Source of the DNA: Monodelphis domestica
Lineage: Eukaryota > Chordata > Mammalia > Didelphimorphia > Didelphidae
DNA length: 64,000 bases
Assembly (NCBI RefSeq): GCF_027887165.1
Contig: NC_077227.1
Span: forward strand, 439,199,612 to 439,263,611
Direction: 5' to 3'
Shown here: piece after piece, positions 1 to 12,447 of the stretch
Layout: every line of letters begins with the position of its first letter
How positions within the stretch are numbered: the first letter of the stretch is position 1
Made by a program: the position numbers and the translations under genes
Notes under the pieces: model-generated
What the model saw: only the letters and a program-made list of their open reading frames with translations
Database searches by the model: none
Told to the model about the DNA's origin: nothing

Positions 1-880
1 TAGATTTAGTTTACATTGAAATTTTCTGGGGTGCTTCTTTTATGTTAAGTGACATATTTCTATACTGTTTCCCGTCCACTCTGGACACCTTCTAAGGTTT
101 GTTGAGATGCCTTTTCATTCTAATGTCAGCTTCATGCGACTAATCAGATCGATATAGGTTACCCATGGATAGGGCACTTGTTTTAGTTGTCTAATCTGTC
201 TTATGCCAACAGGGTATAGACAGAACATGAAGGCAGCAGTCACTGTTGGGCAGAGCAGCATTAAGTGGACATAACTACAACATAAACTTGCCACATGGGA
301 ACCAAGAGGAGTGTCAGGTAGACCTCTGCTCTTAAGCCAAATGGGCAATAAATTTACCTTTAAAAGCCTTAGATCTGTACTCCAGGCTTCTTTTCTGTTT
401 CTTCTTTCCTCAGTAGGTGCAAGCTTGCAACCATAAATTCTCCCATTTCACAGGGACACTTTCCATGAGGCAAAAGAAAATACAGCCTTTTCTTGAATGA
501 CAGAATGCCTTTCAAACTGTTAGACTAACAGCAGGAAAGGGTAGGGATGATCAGGGCTGCTAACAGCTCTTAATTGGCCTTTGTACCCTTCTCCTTGGAC
601 TGAAGTTGTCAAAATGGTCATGTGATCAAAGTGAAAGCCTCATAGGAAACAGCTACAGTGAAACATGTGGAGTCCCACACAGTTTGACGAATCTATTTCT
701 TCAGTGATGTCTTTTAAGTATGACCAGTGGGCAGATCAGTATGGAATAAGAGTAGTTAAATCTTCTTTCAATATCAACCAGGTAGTTATTTTGCAGACTT
801 CCTTATAAACCATCCAAGAAAATTAGTCTCAATACTATAGAATCAGGCAAGGCTTATATTTCCATTCAGTTCAATAGACT
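1..880. other. Upstream or intron 1 sequence of C19orf12, no feature recognised
   Basis: No coding exon, RNA gene or clear repeat was recognised here. The sequence is AT-rich and CpG-poor, so the C19orf12 promoter, normally expected in a CpG-rich first exon, is not here and probably lies outside the window. Confidence 0.5.
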
Positions 881-1072
881 TTTTATTTTAATTGTTACCT
901 TCTGTCTGAGTATCAGTTGTATGACAGCAGAATGGCCAGGGGTAGGCAGTTGGTGTTAAATGACTTGCCCAGGGTCACACAAGTAGGAAATGTCTGTGGA
1001 TAGATTTGATTTGAACATGGTCTTCCTGACTCCAGGGATGGTGCTCTATCTACTATGCTACCTAGCTGCGCC
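881..1072 (-). repeat. GTAAGGG-type marsupial tRNA-derived SINE
   Basis: Read on the minus strand it begins GGCGCAGCTAGGTAGC, has the A/B-box-like head and the central 'TGTGACCCTGGGCAAGTCA' core, and ends in a T-run on the plus strand (its A-tail). This is the commonest SINE of the window. The exact subfamily name cannot be fixed by eye. The copy is diverged, so it is not recent. Confidence 0.8.
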
Positions 1073-1565
1073 AAGATATTTTTTTTGTGGGAATTCACAT
1101 AGTTGATTAATGCTAAAGATGTAACTAGAACCCAATCTCCAGATTATCGTAAAGGGTTCCTTGGAAGAATTGAGTAAAACTTGTTCCCAGGATAGAGATA
1201 CCCTCTGTTTGGAGGTGGGTTGGTTGGACACTTGAAATAGTAAATCCTTAAACACGTTGTTATAGAAGTGGGTGAAATGAACTATTGAGAAAATGTTCCA
1301 TGTTGGGATTGTTAGTGTATTTATCTTATGCAATAGGAGCTTAAAGAAAGCTTGATGTGTAAAAAAAATCTCTGAAAACAATCAGTAAATGTTAAATAGT
1401 TTTTACTCTTATGTAATATGCTGTGGAGTACTAAGGAAAGAGGACTGGGGATGGGGTCAGGGAAGAGGAAACAGCATTGTTTCTCAAGAGATGGAAAATA
1501 TAAAGTATCCTTAATCTCCAAGATGGGTACAAGAAAGATTATTTAGAAAACTTGATGAAGATATT
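1073..1565. other. Unique-looking intronic/upstream sequence
   Basis: Nothing supportable was seen. Short open frames on the minus strand lack splice sites and family resemblance. Confidence 0.4.
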
Positions 1566-1635
1566 TATGCATTAATTCAACAAATATTTATGGATCACTT
1601 ACATGTGTGAGGCCCAATGCAAGATCCCATGGGAG
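1566..1635 (-). repeat. L2 3'-end fragment (probable)
   Basis: Contains CAACAAATATTTATGGATCA followed by a diverged form of the 'CTACTATGTGCCAGGC' block, which is the reverse complement of the L2 3' end. It is short and decayed. Confidence 0.45.
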
Positions 1636-1639
1636 AATA

Positions 1640-2500
1640 CTATCCTTGCTTCTCCTACCTTTCACCATTCCCCTCTGATAAATCCTTATCCCTTGGTAAC
1701 CCCTTTCCCAGTCTATCCTTGTTCATTTGTTGAATTCTTCACCATCCTCTAAAATTCTTCTGCCATAGGGCTGTTAAACAGCAATGGCAAAAATCACAAA
1801 ATTAGGCTGACCTCACCCATTACAGATTTGTTACTATCTCAACCAGATTTGCTGCTTGCTTTATAGTTCTAAATTCCACCCTTATTGAGTCCCTCACTCA
1901 ATTCCCTGATAGAATCTGTTCTAAATTTCTTTTCATTCCTTTTCCTCACCTTAGCATTGAATTCACACCATACAACCTGGCCTTGTTCTCACTGTGCTGA
2001 TTGAGGCTGTGTAACATGAATCCCTTTAGCTTTCTTTATTCATTAGAACTTCCCAGCAGCATCATCCATTCTTTCCTTCTTCCCTCAGAGCACAGAAGAA
2101 GAGACATCTGTTCCTTAATAAGACAAATCCATCTACTAGGTCCTTCAGCCTTTCCATCTTACCTCTTCAAGAATTTTGTCCCAGAAATCATGTCTCCATT
2201 TTCATGCCTTGTCAACCTTCACTGGCTCTTTTTCACTAACTTACAAATATGTGTAGTCATCCTAAATGTTAAATGAGCCTTCCCCTTGACCCTTCTAGCC
2301 CACTGAGCTTCTTTTCCCTTCTCTTCTTTAAACTTGAAAATACATACCCAGTACACTCCACTTCTTTACTGCTTACCTTTTCCTCTAAAATCTGCTTACA
2401 TATCTCACTGTTAGGAAGATTTCCTTCCATTGAACCTAAATCTGTCTTTCTTCATCTTTCATTGTTTGTTTTTAGAATGAAGACCTAGCAGAAAAAGCTT
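1640..2500 (+). repeat. Ancient non-LTR retrotransposon remnant (L2/CR1 clade, unassigned)
   Basis: The stretch around 2100-2490 resembles, at low identity, reverse-transcriptase coding sequence of an old LINE of the type with cytosine-rich, CT-biased coding strand. Two short open frames (2001-2276 and 2273-2488) lie in it but do not look like host protein. Family and left edge are uncertain. Confidence 0.4.
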
Positions 2501-2739
2501 CATATCTCTTCTGAATGATAGCCCACAGCTATTCATACTCCTTGTCCTCTTGTTCCTCAAGCTGACTCTTCTTTAGGTTTAATAATTCTGCTTTCTTCAG
2601 TGGACCCTTATATGCCTTGTCTTTAGTCCCATTACCATCCTGTTTGCCTACTTTCATTTCAGTGTCCTTTCTAAAATGGAGCACCCCAAACCAAGTACAA
2701 TACATACAATATGGGGAGTGGGAACTGACTAGAGACAGA

Positions 2740-3275
2740 GTGGAGATGGTATAGCATAGTTATTTCCCTTGGAAATCTTCAGTTCCTTCCTGTGGCCTCT
2801 CAAATCTAGGTGAGATTCCTTGGTTGTTGCTTACTGCAATTCTTGCTTTGCTCATAGGGCACAGCACATCTATGGAGAAGATTAAAAAAAAAAGGCTGCC
2901 CTTCTGTCTCTCCCTCCTTGTGCATGTTTTCTTGCTATTCTAATTTTCCTCAGGACACTGTACTTTCCCTTTTCTTATAATGCCTCCCTTTTCTCTTCAC
3001 TTATTGATTTCTTAGCCATTCTTTAAATCATGACACAAAGGGCACCTCCTCTGGAAAATCTAACCTAATTCCCCAGCTGAGTAACAACAACCTTCTCCCT
3101 TAATATCACATGATATTTTATTTTGCACTTCTAATACAATGATCACATAATGTTGTATCTCTCAGTAAGGGAAGGGACAGCTTGATAGCTAAACTTGGTG
3201 TCTCTCTCGGTGTCCAGAGCCAGGGACATGCATCAAGCTCTTAACAATTGTTTGTCGAGTGAATGAATCCAGTTA
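2740..3275 (+). repeat. L2 LINE 3' region
   Basis: Shows the typical order of the L2 end: CT-rich C-terminal ORF2 remnant, then 'CTCAGTAAGGGAAGGGACAG', then a diverged 'cagtgcctggcacat' block, then TTTGTCGAGTGAATGAAT at the 3' end. Heavily mutated, therefore old. Confidence 0.6.
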
Positions 3276-3339
3276 TGGAATGTATAGTTCAGTAGGGCCA
3301 AAGATATACACAAATAATTGTATACTGTAGAGTTATATC

Positions 3340-3502
3340 TAGAGAGAATTTGAAGGCACCATAAAAGTCATCAAGACCGCCCCCTCATTTTACCTGTGAT
3401 CCAAGATCAGAAAAGGTGACCTGGGTCACACAGGTAATGAATAGAAAAGCTGAGTCTCAAATGCAAGTCCCCCAATTCCAAATCCATCATTCTTTCCATT
3501 GC
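3340..3502 (-). repeat. MIR-type CORE-SINE fragment
   Basis: Reverse orientation of the MIR core: CCCTCATTTTACCTGTGA, then GGTGACCTGGGTCACACAGG, then the right part ending TCATTCTTTCCATTGC. Confidence 0.65.
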
Positions 3503-3789
3503 AAATATAGCTATAGAATTTATATCTGATATATCAAAAGTCTTTACTTGGGCCAGAGAAAATTTCTGGATTGTCAGGAATGTTGCCCCCTGGATTATCC
3601 TTATGTCTAAAAGTTAGGAAATACTTTTAATTTCTTTCTGTGTAGTCAATGCAGAGTATCTGTAATGAATGTGTTTTGACCCATCTCCTGTCATAGTATG
3701 GGCTCTGCAAAGCTTAACTTCTGATATAGAGTACTGATAAATTCCTGTACCAAGTATTTTAATGTTTTTAGCAATAAATTTAAAAAGGA

Positions 3790-3845
3790 ACAAGCAGTGC
3801 TAGGCACTTACTATCTGTTTAATAAATGTTTGTTTGCTGGCTCCA
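3790..3845 (+). repeat. MIR 3'-end fragment
   Basis: Reads GTGCTAGGCACTTACTATCTG then TTTAATAAATGTTTGTTTGC, matching the MIR tail. Too short to place further. Confidence 0.45.
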
Positions 3846-5797
3846 TTACTTTTTAGACTCACAACCTTAGAGTTGGAAGGCTGCTGTCCATCCTCCTACC
3901 TAGTGCTAGACATAATATTGCTTGAATTTGTGAAGCTACTTCACCAGATATTTCTCATGATACTCTTGTGGACAAGGTAGAGAAATGGGGGTGAAATGAA
4001 GGGCACAAAATAGAGTATTTAATCTTTTTTTTTTTTAGCTGTGACAGTGCTGAAATTACAGGGAATACAAATTACTTTGAGCAAACATGTTAAGTGCCTA
4101 CTATGCACAAGGCACTATCTTTCTATAACAATCACCTCATTTAATAAGTTCTTTAATTTTTCTTTCATCAGAAACCTTTGGCATTCCTGCTGCTTTGCTT
4201 TTCACTCAGTCTCCCTATCTCCTGCTGTAACCTCTGTGACCTCACCAGACTGTGCACAGCAGAGAGGTACCTTCCTTTCTTCCTTGCCCCTGTCTGATGA
4301 TCATGTTTGCCAGACACTCCTTCTTTTAAACAAACTTCCCTTAATTCAGAGACCCAGCTTTTGCTTATAATGGGACAATGTTCCTTATTCTAGTGCAAAG
4401 TCTTTTTCTGTTTTGTTTTGTTTTTTTCCTTTTTAAGTGTTCCCAGGCCTTTAGTTAACATGATTTCCATCTTTTTAACAATTTCTCCTAGATCCAAACC
4501 AAAAAGTGAAGTATGTAGGCTTCCACGCAGTTGTTACCATTCCCTCACCCCAGAGCAACTGAATAGAGGAACTGCTTAAATGATAATGTCTGAACAGTTG
4601 AGGAATGTGTGGAATGGCGTTCTGATAGAAATAAGCTTACAAGTATTATTGTAGAAGGGTCAGGGAAGAGAGGCACCTTGGGTTTTAATAGAGTTAATTC
4701 GCTCTACAGCCCCAGAACCTGTCTGACCTTGTCCCTCAAAAAGAGTTGCCTGCGTTGTCATTTTGAGAAGCTTCCTAGGCAACAGAGTGTTTTCCTTCAG
4801 TTATTCTTCATACCCTTTCCCCAGTTGCTTTTTCTTGCACAAGGTTGACATGTTCTGGACCTGAGAAGGCCTGTGGGAAAACAAAAATGTAAAAACTAAG
4901 CATGAGAGGGCTGTGTTCTGGGGTAGAAAGTGCTCTGAATGTAGCAACATGTTTAAAAATGTTTGCGCAATTAGGTCCATTGTTTTCAAGCCTCAATAAG
5001 TGAGGCCCCTTCCAGCTCTAAAATTCTCTGTTTCTAGGATTCTGCAAATATGGTTAAGTGCCTGAGGACTCTCTAATTCTGCTTTGTAAAGGGGCATAGA
5101 ACAGTACACTCTTTTGTGGGTTAAAGTGAGCCAATCATAGAGCTGGCTCTTTATCTTGCCTATGAATGTGTATCTACCTAAGAGCGTATTTGTATTTGGG
5201 TTGTCAGGTAGGTACAGGGAATTAAAGCAAAATACTTTAATTCTTGTTAGTTTTTTTTCTTGAGAGTTATTTCATAACAGCAATTTATTTTAGTAGAGAT
5301 TTTCTCTTGATTTTTGTTTAAAAAAAAAAGGCACTTGCTTCAGCAATTGTGGCTTAAAAAAAAGGCCACTATAAAGACAATGACCCATTAAACATAAATA
5401 TCCTACCTTTGTGTTCACACAGACATGAACTGTACTGGAAAGGGAAAAATAGAAACCAGAATTTTAATAATTCTGCCATTCATATGGGGACTAAGGGATT
5501 GCCCTAATCAGTAGAAAAATGGCTGATGCAAGAGGAGAGACTTGATTTACTTGGATGAGGAAATTCTTAAATGGATGGCTACAGTGGTTGCTTTTGAAAT
5601 CTAGTCATAAATCAGCAGTCAATCAGAAAGCAAGGACGACCTTTAATTGGCTCTGTTTCTGTTTGCTTATTAACTAAACTCTGCTTCTCTTTATTTCTCT
5701 CTTCAGAGAACAGGGTTCATTTTGTTCAGTAGCCTAGGAAGGTGAACATTTGAATGGAAATACTGTTAAATTAATTCTTTTAAAATACTCTTTCCAG
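3846..5797. other. Intron/upstream sequence before C19orf12 exon
   Basis: Mostly unassigned. A short MIR/L2-like patch reads AAGTGCCTACTATGCACAAGG near 4092. The last 30 bases hold a pyrimidine tract ending in TTTCCAG at 5791-5797, the splice acceptor of the following exon. No CpG island and no other exon was recognised. Confidence 0.5.
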
Positions 5798-5817
5798 GGA
5801 GCCTTGTGCCATTCAGA

Positions 5818-5977
5818 ATGCCAGTCATGGTAGAAGACATTATGAAACTTCTCTGCTCCATTTCAGAGGAAAGGAAAATGAAGGCTGCCATCAAGCATTC
5901 AGGGAAGGGGGCGCTGGTGGCAGGGGCCGTGGCTTTTGTTGGGGGTTTGGTGGGCGGCCCCCCAGGAATAGCTCTTG
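5818..5977 (+). CDS. C19ORF12: C19orf12 homologue, first conserved coding exon (residues 1-54)
   Basis: Codes for the N-terminal half of a small membrane-associated protein found in human cells at mitochondria, ER and their contact sites. Human mutations cause mitochondrial membrane protein-associated neurodegeneration; the biochemical role is unsettled. The exon starts at 5798 after acceptor AG 5796-5797, and the donor GTAAGT follows at 5978. The ATG at 5818 gives [12 protein letters not shown], matching the start of the human 141-residue form; a second ATG at 5827 is in frame. Residues 31-53 begin a glycine-rich hydrophobic segment ([17 protein letters not shown]). The phase is one base into the codon for Gly54. 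Upstream of the ATG the frame is open to the acceptor (S-L-V-P-F-R), which fits the human longer isoform in which a 5' exon adds residues. That 5' exon was not found. No disruption was seen. Confidence 0.95.
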
Positions 5978-6125
5978 GTAAGTGTCTTTCTCTGATGTGC
6001 CTACTTAAACTAGAGAGATTCAATGGCATAATCCATATGAATATCTTTAGTGTCACATCATGATAACTGTGTCAAGGTTTTTTTTCTTTGAAGATAGCTT
6101 TGTATATGTAATTCAACAAATACTT

Positions 6126-8730
6126 TTTTCCCCCATTTGAATTAGTTTACTTAGTCAATTTAGAACATTATTCCTTGGTTACAATAATCACATTATTTCC
6201 CTCCCTCCCCTCCACCCACCCTTCCTGCAGCCAATGCGCAATTTCATTGGATATTACTTGTGTCCTTGATCAGAACCTATTTCCATATTGTTGTTTACAC
6301 TAGGAAATTTATTTAGAGTCTACATCCCCAACCATATCCCTTCGGTCCATGTATTCAAATAGTTGTTTTTCTTCTGTGTTTCTACTCCCACAGTGTTTCC
6401 TCTGAATGTGGATAGTGGTTTTTCTCATAGATTCCTCCAAGTTGTTCAGGGTCACTGCATTGCCACTAATGGAGAAGTCCATTACATTCGTTTGTACCAC
6501 AGTGTATCAGTCTCTGTGTATAATGTTTTCCTGGTTCTGCTCCTTTCGCTCTGCATCACTTCCTGGAGGTTGTTCCAGTTCCCATGGAAATACTCTACTT
6601 TATTATTCCTTTGAGCACAATAGTATTCCATCACCAACAGATACCACAATTTGTTCAGCCATTCCCCAATTGAAGGGCATCCCCTCATTTTCCAATGTTT
6701 TGCCACCACAAAGAGCACAGCTATGAATATTCTTGTACAAGTCTTTTTCCTTATTATCTCTTTGGGGTACAAACCCAGCAGTGCTATGGATGGATCAGAG
6801 GGCAGACAGTCTTTTATTGCCCTTTGGGCATAGTTCCAAATTGCCCTCCAGAATGGTTGGATCAATTCACAACTCCACCAGCAATGCATCAATGTCCCAA
6901 CTTTGCTACATCCCCTCCAGCATTCATTTCTTTCCTTTGCTGTCATGTTAGCCAATCTGCTAGGTGTGAGGTGATACCTCAGAGTTGTTTTTATTTGCAT
7001 CTCTCTGATTATAAGAGATTTAGAACACTTTTTCATGTGCTTTTTAATAGTTTTGATTTCTTTAACAGAAAATTGCCTATTCATGTCCCTTGCCCATTTA
7101 TTAGTCGGAGAATGACTTGATTTTTTGTACAATTGGTGTAGCTCTATAAATTTGAGTAATTAGACCTTTGTCAGAGGTTTTTGTAATGAAGATTGTTTCC
7201 CAATTTGTTGCTTCCCTTCTAATTTTGGATGCATTAGTTTTGTTTGTACAAAAACTTTTTAATTTGATGTAATAAAATTATTGATTTTATATTTTGTGAT
7301 TTTTTTCTAGCTCTTGCTTGGTTTTAAAGTCTTTCCTTTCCCAAAGATCTGACAAGTATACTATTCTGTGTTTGCCTAATTTGCTTATAGTTTCCTTCTT
7401 TATATTCAGGTCATTCACCCATTCTGAGTTTATCTTGGTGCAAAGTATGAGATGTTGATCCAAACCTAATCTCTCCCAAACTGTCTTCCAATTTTCCCAG
7501 CAGTTTTTATCAAATAGTGGGTTTTGGTCCCCAAAATGGGGATCTTTGGACTTATAGATTGTCTTGCTGAGATCATTTACCCTAAGTCTATTCCACTGAT
7601 CCTCCTTTCTGTCTTTTAGCCAGTATCAAATTGTTTTGATGACCACTGCTTTATAGTATTATTTGAGATCTGGGACTGCAAGGCCTTCTTCCTTTGCATT
7701 TTTTTTTCATGATTTCCCTGGATATCCTTGATCTTTTGTTCTTCCAGATGAACTTCGTTATGTTTTTTTTCTAATTCAGTAAAAAAGTTTTTGGTAATTC
7801 AATGGGTATGGCACTAAATAAGTAAATTAATTTGGGTAGGATTGCCATTTTTATTATGTTAGTTCGTCCCACCCATGAGCAATCAATGTTTTTCCAATTG
7901 TTTAGATCTAGTTTTAATTATGTGGAGTGTTTTATAATTGTGTTCATATAGTTCCTGTGTTTGTCTCGGCTGATACATCCCTAAGTATTTTATATTGTCT
8001 CTGGTGATTTTAAATGGAATTTCTCTTTCTAATTCTTGCTGCTGAAATGGGTTGGAGATATATAGAAATGCTGATGATTTATGTGGGTTTATTTTGTATC
8101 CTGCAACTTTACTAAAGTTGTTGGTTGATTATTTCAATTAGCTTTTTGGTTGATTCTCTAGGATTCTTTAAGTAAATCATCATATCATCTGCAAAGAGTG
8201 ATAGCTTGGTCTCCTCATTGACTATTTTAACACCTTCTATTTCTTTTTCTTCTCTAATTGCTACTGCTAGTGTTTCTAGTACAATGTTAAATAATGGAGG
8301 TGATAATGGGCATCCTTGTTTCACTGCTGATCTTATTGGGAAGGCTTCTAGTTTATTCCCATTGCAGATGATGTTTGCTGATGGTTTTAGATATATACTG
8401 TTTTTTTGTTTTTTTTTAGAAAAGGCCCTTCTATTCCTATACTTTCTAGTGTTTTCAGTAGGAATGGGTGTTGTATTTTATCAAAGGCTTTTTTCTGCAT
8501 CTATTGAGATAATCATGTGATTTTTGTCGGTTTGCTTGTTGATATGATCAATTATGTGGATGGTTTTCCTAATATTGAACCATCCTTTGCATTCCTGGTA
8601 TGAATCCTGCCTGGTCATAGTGAATAACCCTTGTGATTACTTGCTGGAGTCTTTTTGCTAGTATCCTATTTAAGATTTTTGCATCTATATTCATTAAGGA
8701 GATTGGTCTATAGTTTTCTTTCTCTGTTTT
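6126..8730 (-). mobile_element. 5'-truncated marsupial L1 (ORF2 3' part plus 3' UTR)
   Basis: Minus-strand translation gives L1 ORF2 pieces. A reverse-transcriptase segment with the FADD catalytic box ([14 protein letters not shown]) and QGCPLSP lies at 8112-8324. A 216-residue C-terminal stretch at 6482-7132 carries the Cys-rich motif (CWRGCSKVGTLMHCWWSC) and GEWLNKLWYLLVMEYYCAQRNN. The frame is broken between these parts. The element is flanked by a perfect 14-base target-site duplication TTCAACAAATACTT (6112-6125 and 8731-8744), so both ends are precise. It is antisense to the host gene. The intact duplication and long open C-terminal frame argue for moderate to recent age within marsupials. 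Confidence 0.92.
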
Positions 8731-8744
8731 TTCAACAAATACTT

Positions 8745-9279
8745 GCTAAGGTCATTCCCCCACTCCCCCCACCCTCACTCTCCTGAATACCAGGGGAATA
8801 TATAGAGTTTTCATTTAGTAGAGGAGGTAGAGACACCCAACACACAAAAAAGTATTCTAAAATAGAATATAGTGAGTGCATGAATGATGGACAGAATGTG
8901 GTTAGGATTCAAAGAAAGGATGAAAATGATTTTTGACTGGAGGAATCTGATACAGTTGTGTCCAGGGATGTGGTGTTTGATCTGGGTTATGGATTGTAGA
9001 ATTTCAGCAAATGGGACTGGAGGGATGAACCATTTTAGGCATTCTTTATGAATGGATGTTTAAGCATTAAAGGTAGCATTTGAAGCCACTATTCCTATAA
9101 TTCACATAATCCAAAGAGAAATTCTTCAAAACAAGAACTTCAGAGAGAAATGCCCTTGTCCCTCCACTCATTCTTCCCTACCTTGAGGAGATTTGGGGCC
9201 TTGCCATTTACCCTGCAGCAGTATTCTAAGGACCAGTTTGATTTTTTTTGAAGCTGAACCTTCTGCTCTCTGTTGCTTC
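8745..9279. other. Intronic sequence without recognised repeat
   Basis: A fragment around 8760-8870 (CCTGAATACCAGGGG, then AGTAGAGGAGGTAGAGACA) may be old L2, but is too decayed to assign. Confidence 0.35.
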
Positions 9280-9355
9280 TTGCATTAGAATGGGACCTCC
9301 TTGAAAGCAGGATTCTTTTTCCAGTGCTTAGCATGCAGTAAGGGCTTAACAAAGG
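9280..9355 (+). repeat. L2 3' end
   Basis: Reads GACCTCCTTGAAAGCAGG, CAGTGCTTAGCATGCAGTA, AGGGCTTAAC, which is the L2 tail. The adjacent TTTC microsatellite replaces the usual terminal repeat. Confidence 0.7.
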
Positions 9356-9471
<116 letters not shown>

Positions 9472-11589
9472 ATGTGTAAAGATAATTTTAGCATAGGTGG
9501 AGTAATTTTAAAGTTCACACATGACCCTTGTTTGTACCCAAGGGTACTAGCTTACATGCTATTATCATTAATCCCTTTAAGAGGTAGAGGCTTCTGGGAC
9601 AGCATTCCCACTCTCACTAGATTCCAAGAACCCTAAAAGGTCTTGATAATGAGACCTCATCTAATTAAAAACAATAGTGGAAAGGAAAAACCTTGTCCCT
9701 AGGGTAGTATCTCTTTCATCTTGTTTTTGTACCTATTTCCATTTTAGGACTGTGTAAGAATGGATAAGGTTGGAGAGGGGAGGGGATGGTTTGGGTGTGT
9801 TTTGTTTCACACAAACAGACACACAATTTCTAGGCAATGAATAAATATTTTGGCTGATTCCCCAAGAGTACAGTGCAGCTGGATCTGATAATTACCTTGT
9901 CAAAAGATCATCATTGCTTTGAGGCACACAACTGAGTTTATCCCTTAGGCTTGAGAGCAGAAGAAACTCCAGTGCACCCTAGCTTTGGAAGATCGGACTG
10001 TCTGACTCACAGTTGGAGCCTCAGCCACAGGCTCTGATGAAATCAGAAAATCAGCCAACTTGTCACTCAGATGTGGCTTTACAAGGCCGACTCAGTGACT
10101 GGGCCAGAAAGGACTTCCCTAGAGGTACCACTCAGATGAAGTGTTCTCCAATCTATTTTAATTGGTATTATCATGATAATTTGGTGTGCTTTATTAACTC
10201 TCATTTTTTAAATATCACTGATTTAGATTATAGTATTTTCTTGTACAGGTGGAGAAACTAAGGCACAGTTTGAAATAGGCTATCTAGGAAGTAAAAAACC
10301 AGGTAGGATTGAAATCAAGTTGTGATGAGAGACAGTGATTTCTTTATTTGCTGGTGGAAAAAGTAGTGTGAACAATTAGTTCACATGTTTTTGTCTTTAT
10401 TTTTCCACTTCCAAATTATGTATGAACCAGTAAGTTCTGACATTGCTTCTTGCTTGCCAGAAAGCAACTCTAGAAAGAAATTACCTTTCCTTATTCTTTG
10501 TAAAGTAACATCTCATAAAACATATGTTTTAAAATTGACCAAACTGAAGGAAAGGAGTTGTACAATGGGTTTAATGTGAAGCTATGCTCAGACAACTTTG
10601 GGAGAAGTATGGGTGTTCATATTTTATATAATTTGCATGAAAACTGGTAGAGAGTGGGATATCTCAAAAGCAAACCCAAGCAATTAACTACTAGTAGTTT
10701 TTCATGGGTGGGTAGCGTTCGCAGGTTTTCTTCAATTTACTCATCCACAGTAGAGAATGTTAATCAAAAGACAAAAGTTTTTTTTTCTTTTCCTCCAAAG
10801 AGCTAATAACTCATTGGCTGATATTCCTTGTGACTTTTTGTATTGAGTACTGTTCTAAATCAAATATTGATGTTCTCTTAAAGGTTTAGTGTAGATGAGT
10901 GCAACTCTTGGCGACTTTAAGCATTTTACTTTCATCCTGGAGAAAAGTTCAGTAAAACCATTAGCCATTTTTGCTCTTTGGAATGCTTTGTCCTGCTGGG
11001 AAAGAGATGAGCATTGTATGCTTGTTACTTCAGCCGTGTTCGGCCTTCAGACATAGGGGCAGGTGTTGTCCCTCTTAACAGTGAGGAGGGCAAAGAGAAT
11101 AGTTCCTATGACCTCCTTCTTGCATGGCTTTCTATAGGAAAGCTGAGTCAGTGGTGGAATGCTGATGGGGGGACTCTGCAGGCAGGGGGGTGGGAGTACT
11201 GGTTGAAGAGCCTTCCCTTGTATTTGCCATCCTTTAGACTTAGTACACAGGCAAGCCTGGTTAGGTGGGACCGTCTGAGATGTGATTTGCAACTCAAATC
11301 TCTCATTTTTGAAATGGCACAAGCTTGCCTGTTAATTTTGACCTTTTATTAAAAAAGAAAGTGGGATGTATTTTCCCCTTTCCCCATCTCCAGTCTAGCG
11401 GAAGCAGCAGAAGAAACAAACACAGTTGGTTAAATTAACTTACTGTCTTATTTCCATGTATCTTTGGGGTATCATGTATGGCCTTAGGAAAACATTTATT
11501 TTGCTAGCACACAGCCTTCTTACCATGTACTAAAAGCACTGACAGGGATCTTTTCCTACTCTTGCTGGCTGGAATGAAGACTATACTCA
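9472..11589. other. Intronic sequence, largely repeat-free
   Basis: No exon was recognised. The patch 9940-10140 has AP-1-like sites (CTGACTCA near 10002, GACTCAGTGAC near 10089). The patch 10980-11330 has open frames on both strands, probably because stops are scarce by chance. Neither is supported as coding. Confidence 0.35.
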
Positions 11590-11790
11590 GAATCAAATGA
11601 CTTTGGTTCAAATCCTGGCTTTGCTACTTTTGAGCTGTGTAACCTTGGATAAGTCATTCATCCCTATTTTACAGACAAGACATGAAGGGCAAATTCTTAC
11701 TTCACAAGATTGTTGTGAGAATCAAATAATATAATGTATGTAAACTCTAAAGCACTAAATAAATGTAAGTTATTATTGTTATTATTTGTT
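11590..11790 (+). repeat. MIR-type CORE-SINE
   Basis: Ordered MIR landmarks: TTCAAATCCTGGCTTTGC, GCTGTGTAACCTTGG, ATTGTTGTGAGAATCAAAT, and AAAGCACTAAATAAATGTAA at the end. Confidence 0.85.
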
Positions 11791-11944
11791 GAATGAAATA
11801 GAAATCTTTAGTATGTGAGGGTCAGGAAACTATTTTGTTTGTCACTAGGAAGAGTTGATTCAACTTCACTGGTGTGTTAGTGACTTTCACTTCCCATTTC
11901 TCTGTATTATCTATTTCCCAGTGGAAATAGAGAGAATTTTATGA

Positions 11945-12351
11945 TCAATCAATCCATTCAATCGATAGCCAAGAACTTAATTAAGTGCCTATTATGTTCT
12001 AGGCACTAGAAATATGAAGATAGAAGTGAAACTGTTCCTTCCTCCCAAATCTAGCAAGGGAAGACAACATGAGTATATTTAGCTATACACATAATAGATA
12101 TCAGACACTCTTGTGGAAAAGTCACTATGGGGGTATCAGGAAAGGCTACATTTAGAAGATGACTCTTGAGCTGAACTTTGGAGGAAGTGGAGGATTCCAG
12201 GAAGTAGAGGTAAGGAGGGAGCACATTGGGGAAAGGCAAGGCAAAGGCATAGAGATGGGAAATGGAGTGTTGTGACAAGAACAGTAAGGGCCAATTTGGC
12301 TGGATCCCAGTGTGTATGAAGGTGGATAAATGTGTAAAAAGACTACAGAGG

Positions 12352-12355
<4 letters not shown>
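11945..12355 (-). repeat. L2 LINE, antisense 3' region
   Basis: Begins with the L2 tail in reverse (TTAAGTGCCTATTATGTTCT), followed by inverted ORF2 C-terminal sequence (GAGCTGAACTTTGGAGGAAG and GCAAAGGCATAGAGATGGG). It stops at the TC tract. Confidence 0.75.
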
Positions 12356-12438
<83 letters not shown>

Positions 12439-12447
12439 CTCCCCCCC
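12356..12447 (+). repeat. (TC)n microsatellite with C-run
   Basis: About 80 bases of TC dinucleotides followed by a C-rich run make 92 consecutive pyrimidines on the sense strand of C19orf12, ending about 300 bases before the exon 3 acceptor. Confidence 0.97.

Noticed and set aside
5766-6056. Minus-strand frame of 96 codons opposite C19orf12 exon
   Set aside because: Shadow of the conserved plus-strand exon, whose splice sites and homology are clear.
9472-9800. LTR-like start resembling the ends of the 39386 LTR
   Set aside because: Similarity is limited to about 40 bases, with no matching far end and no target duplication.
11014-11352. Overlapping open frames in the C19orf12 intron
   Set aside because: No recognisable product and no transcript evidence; scarce stops by chance is simpler.
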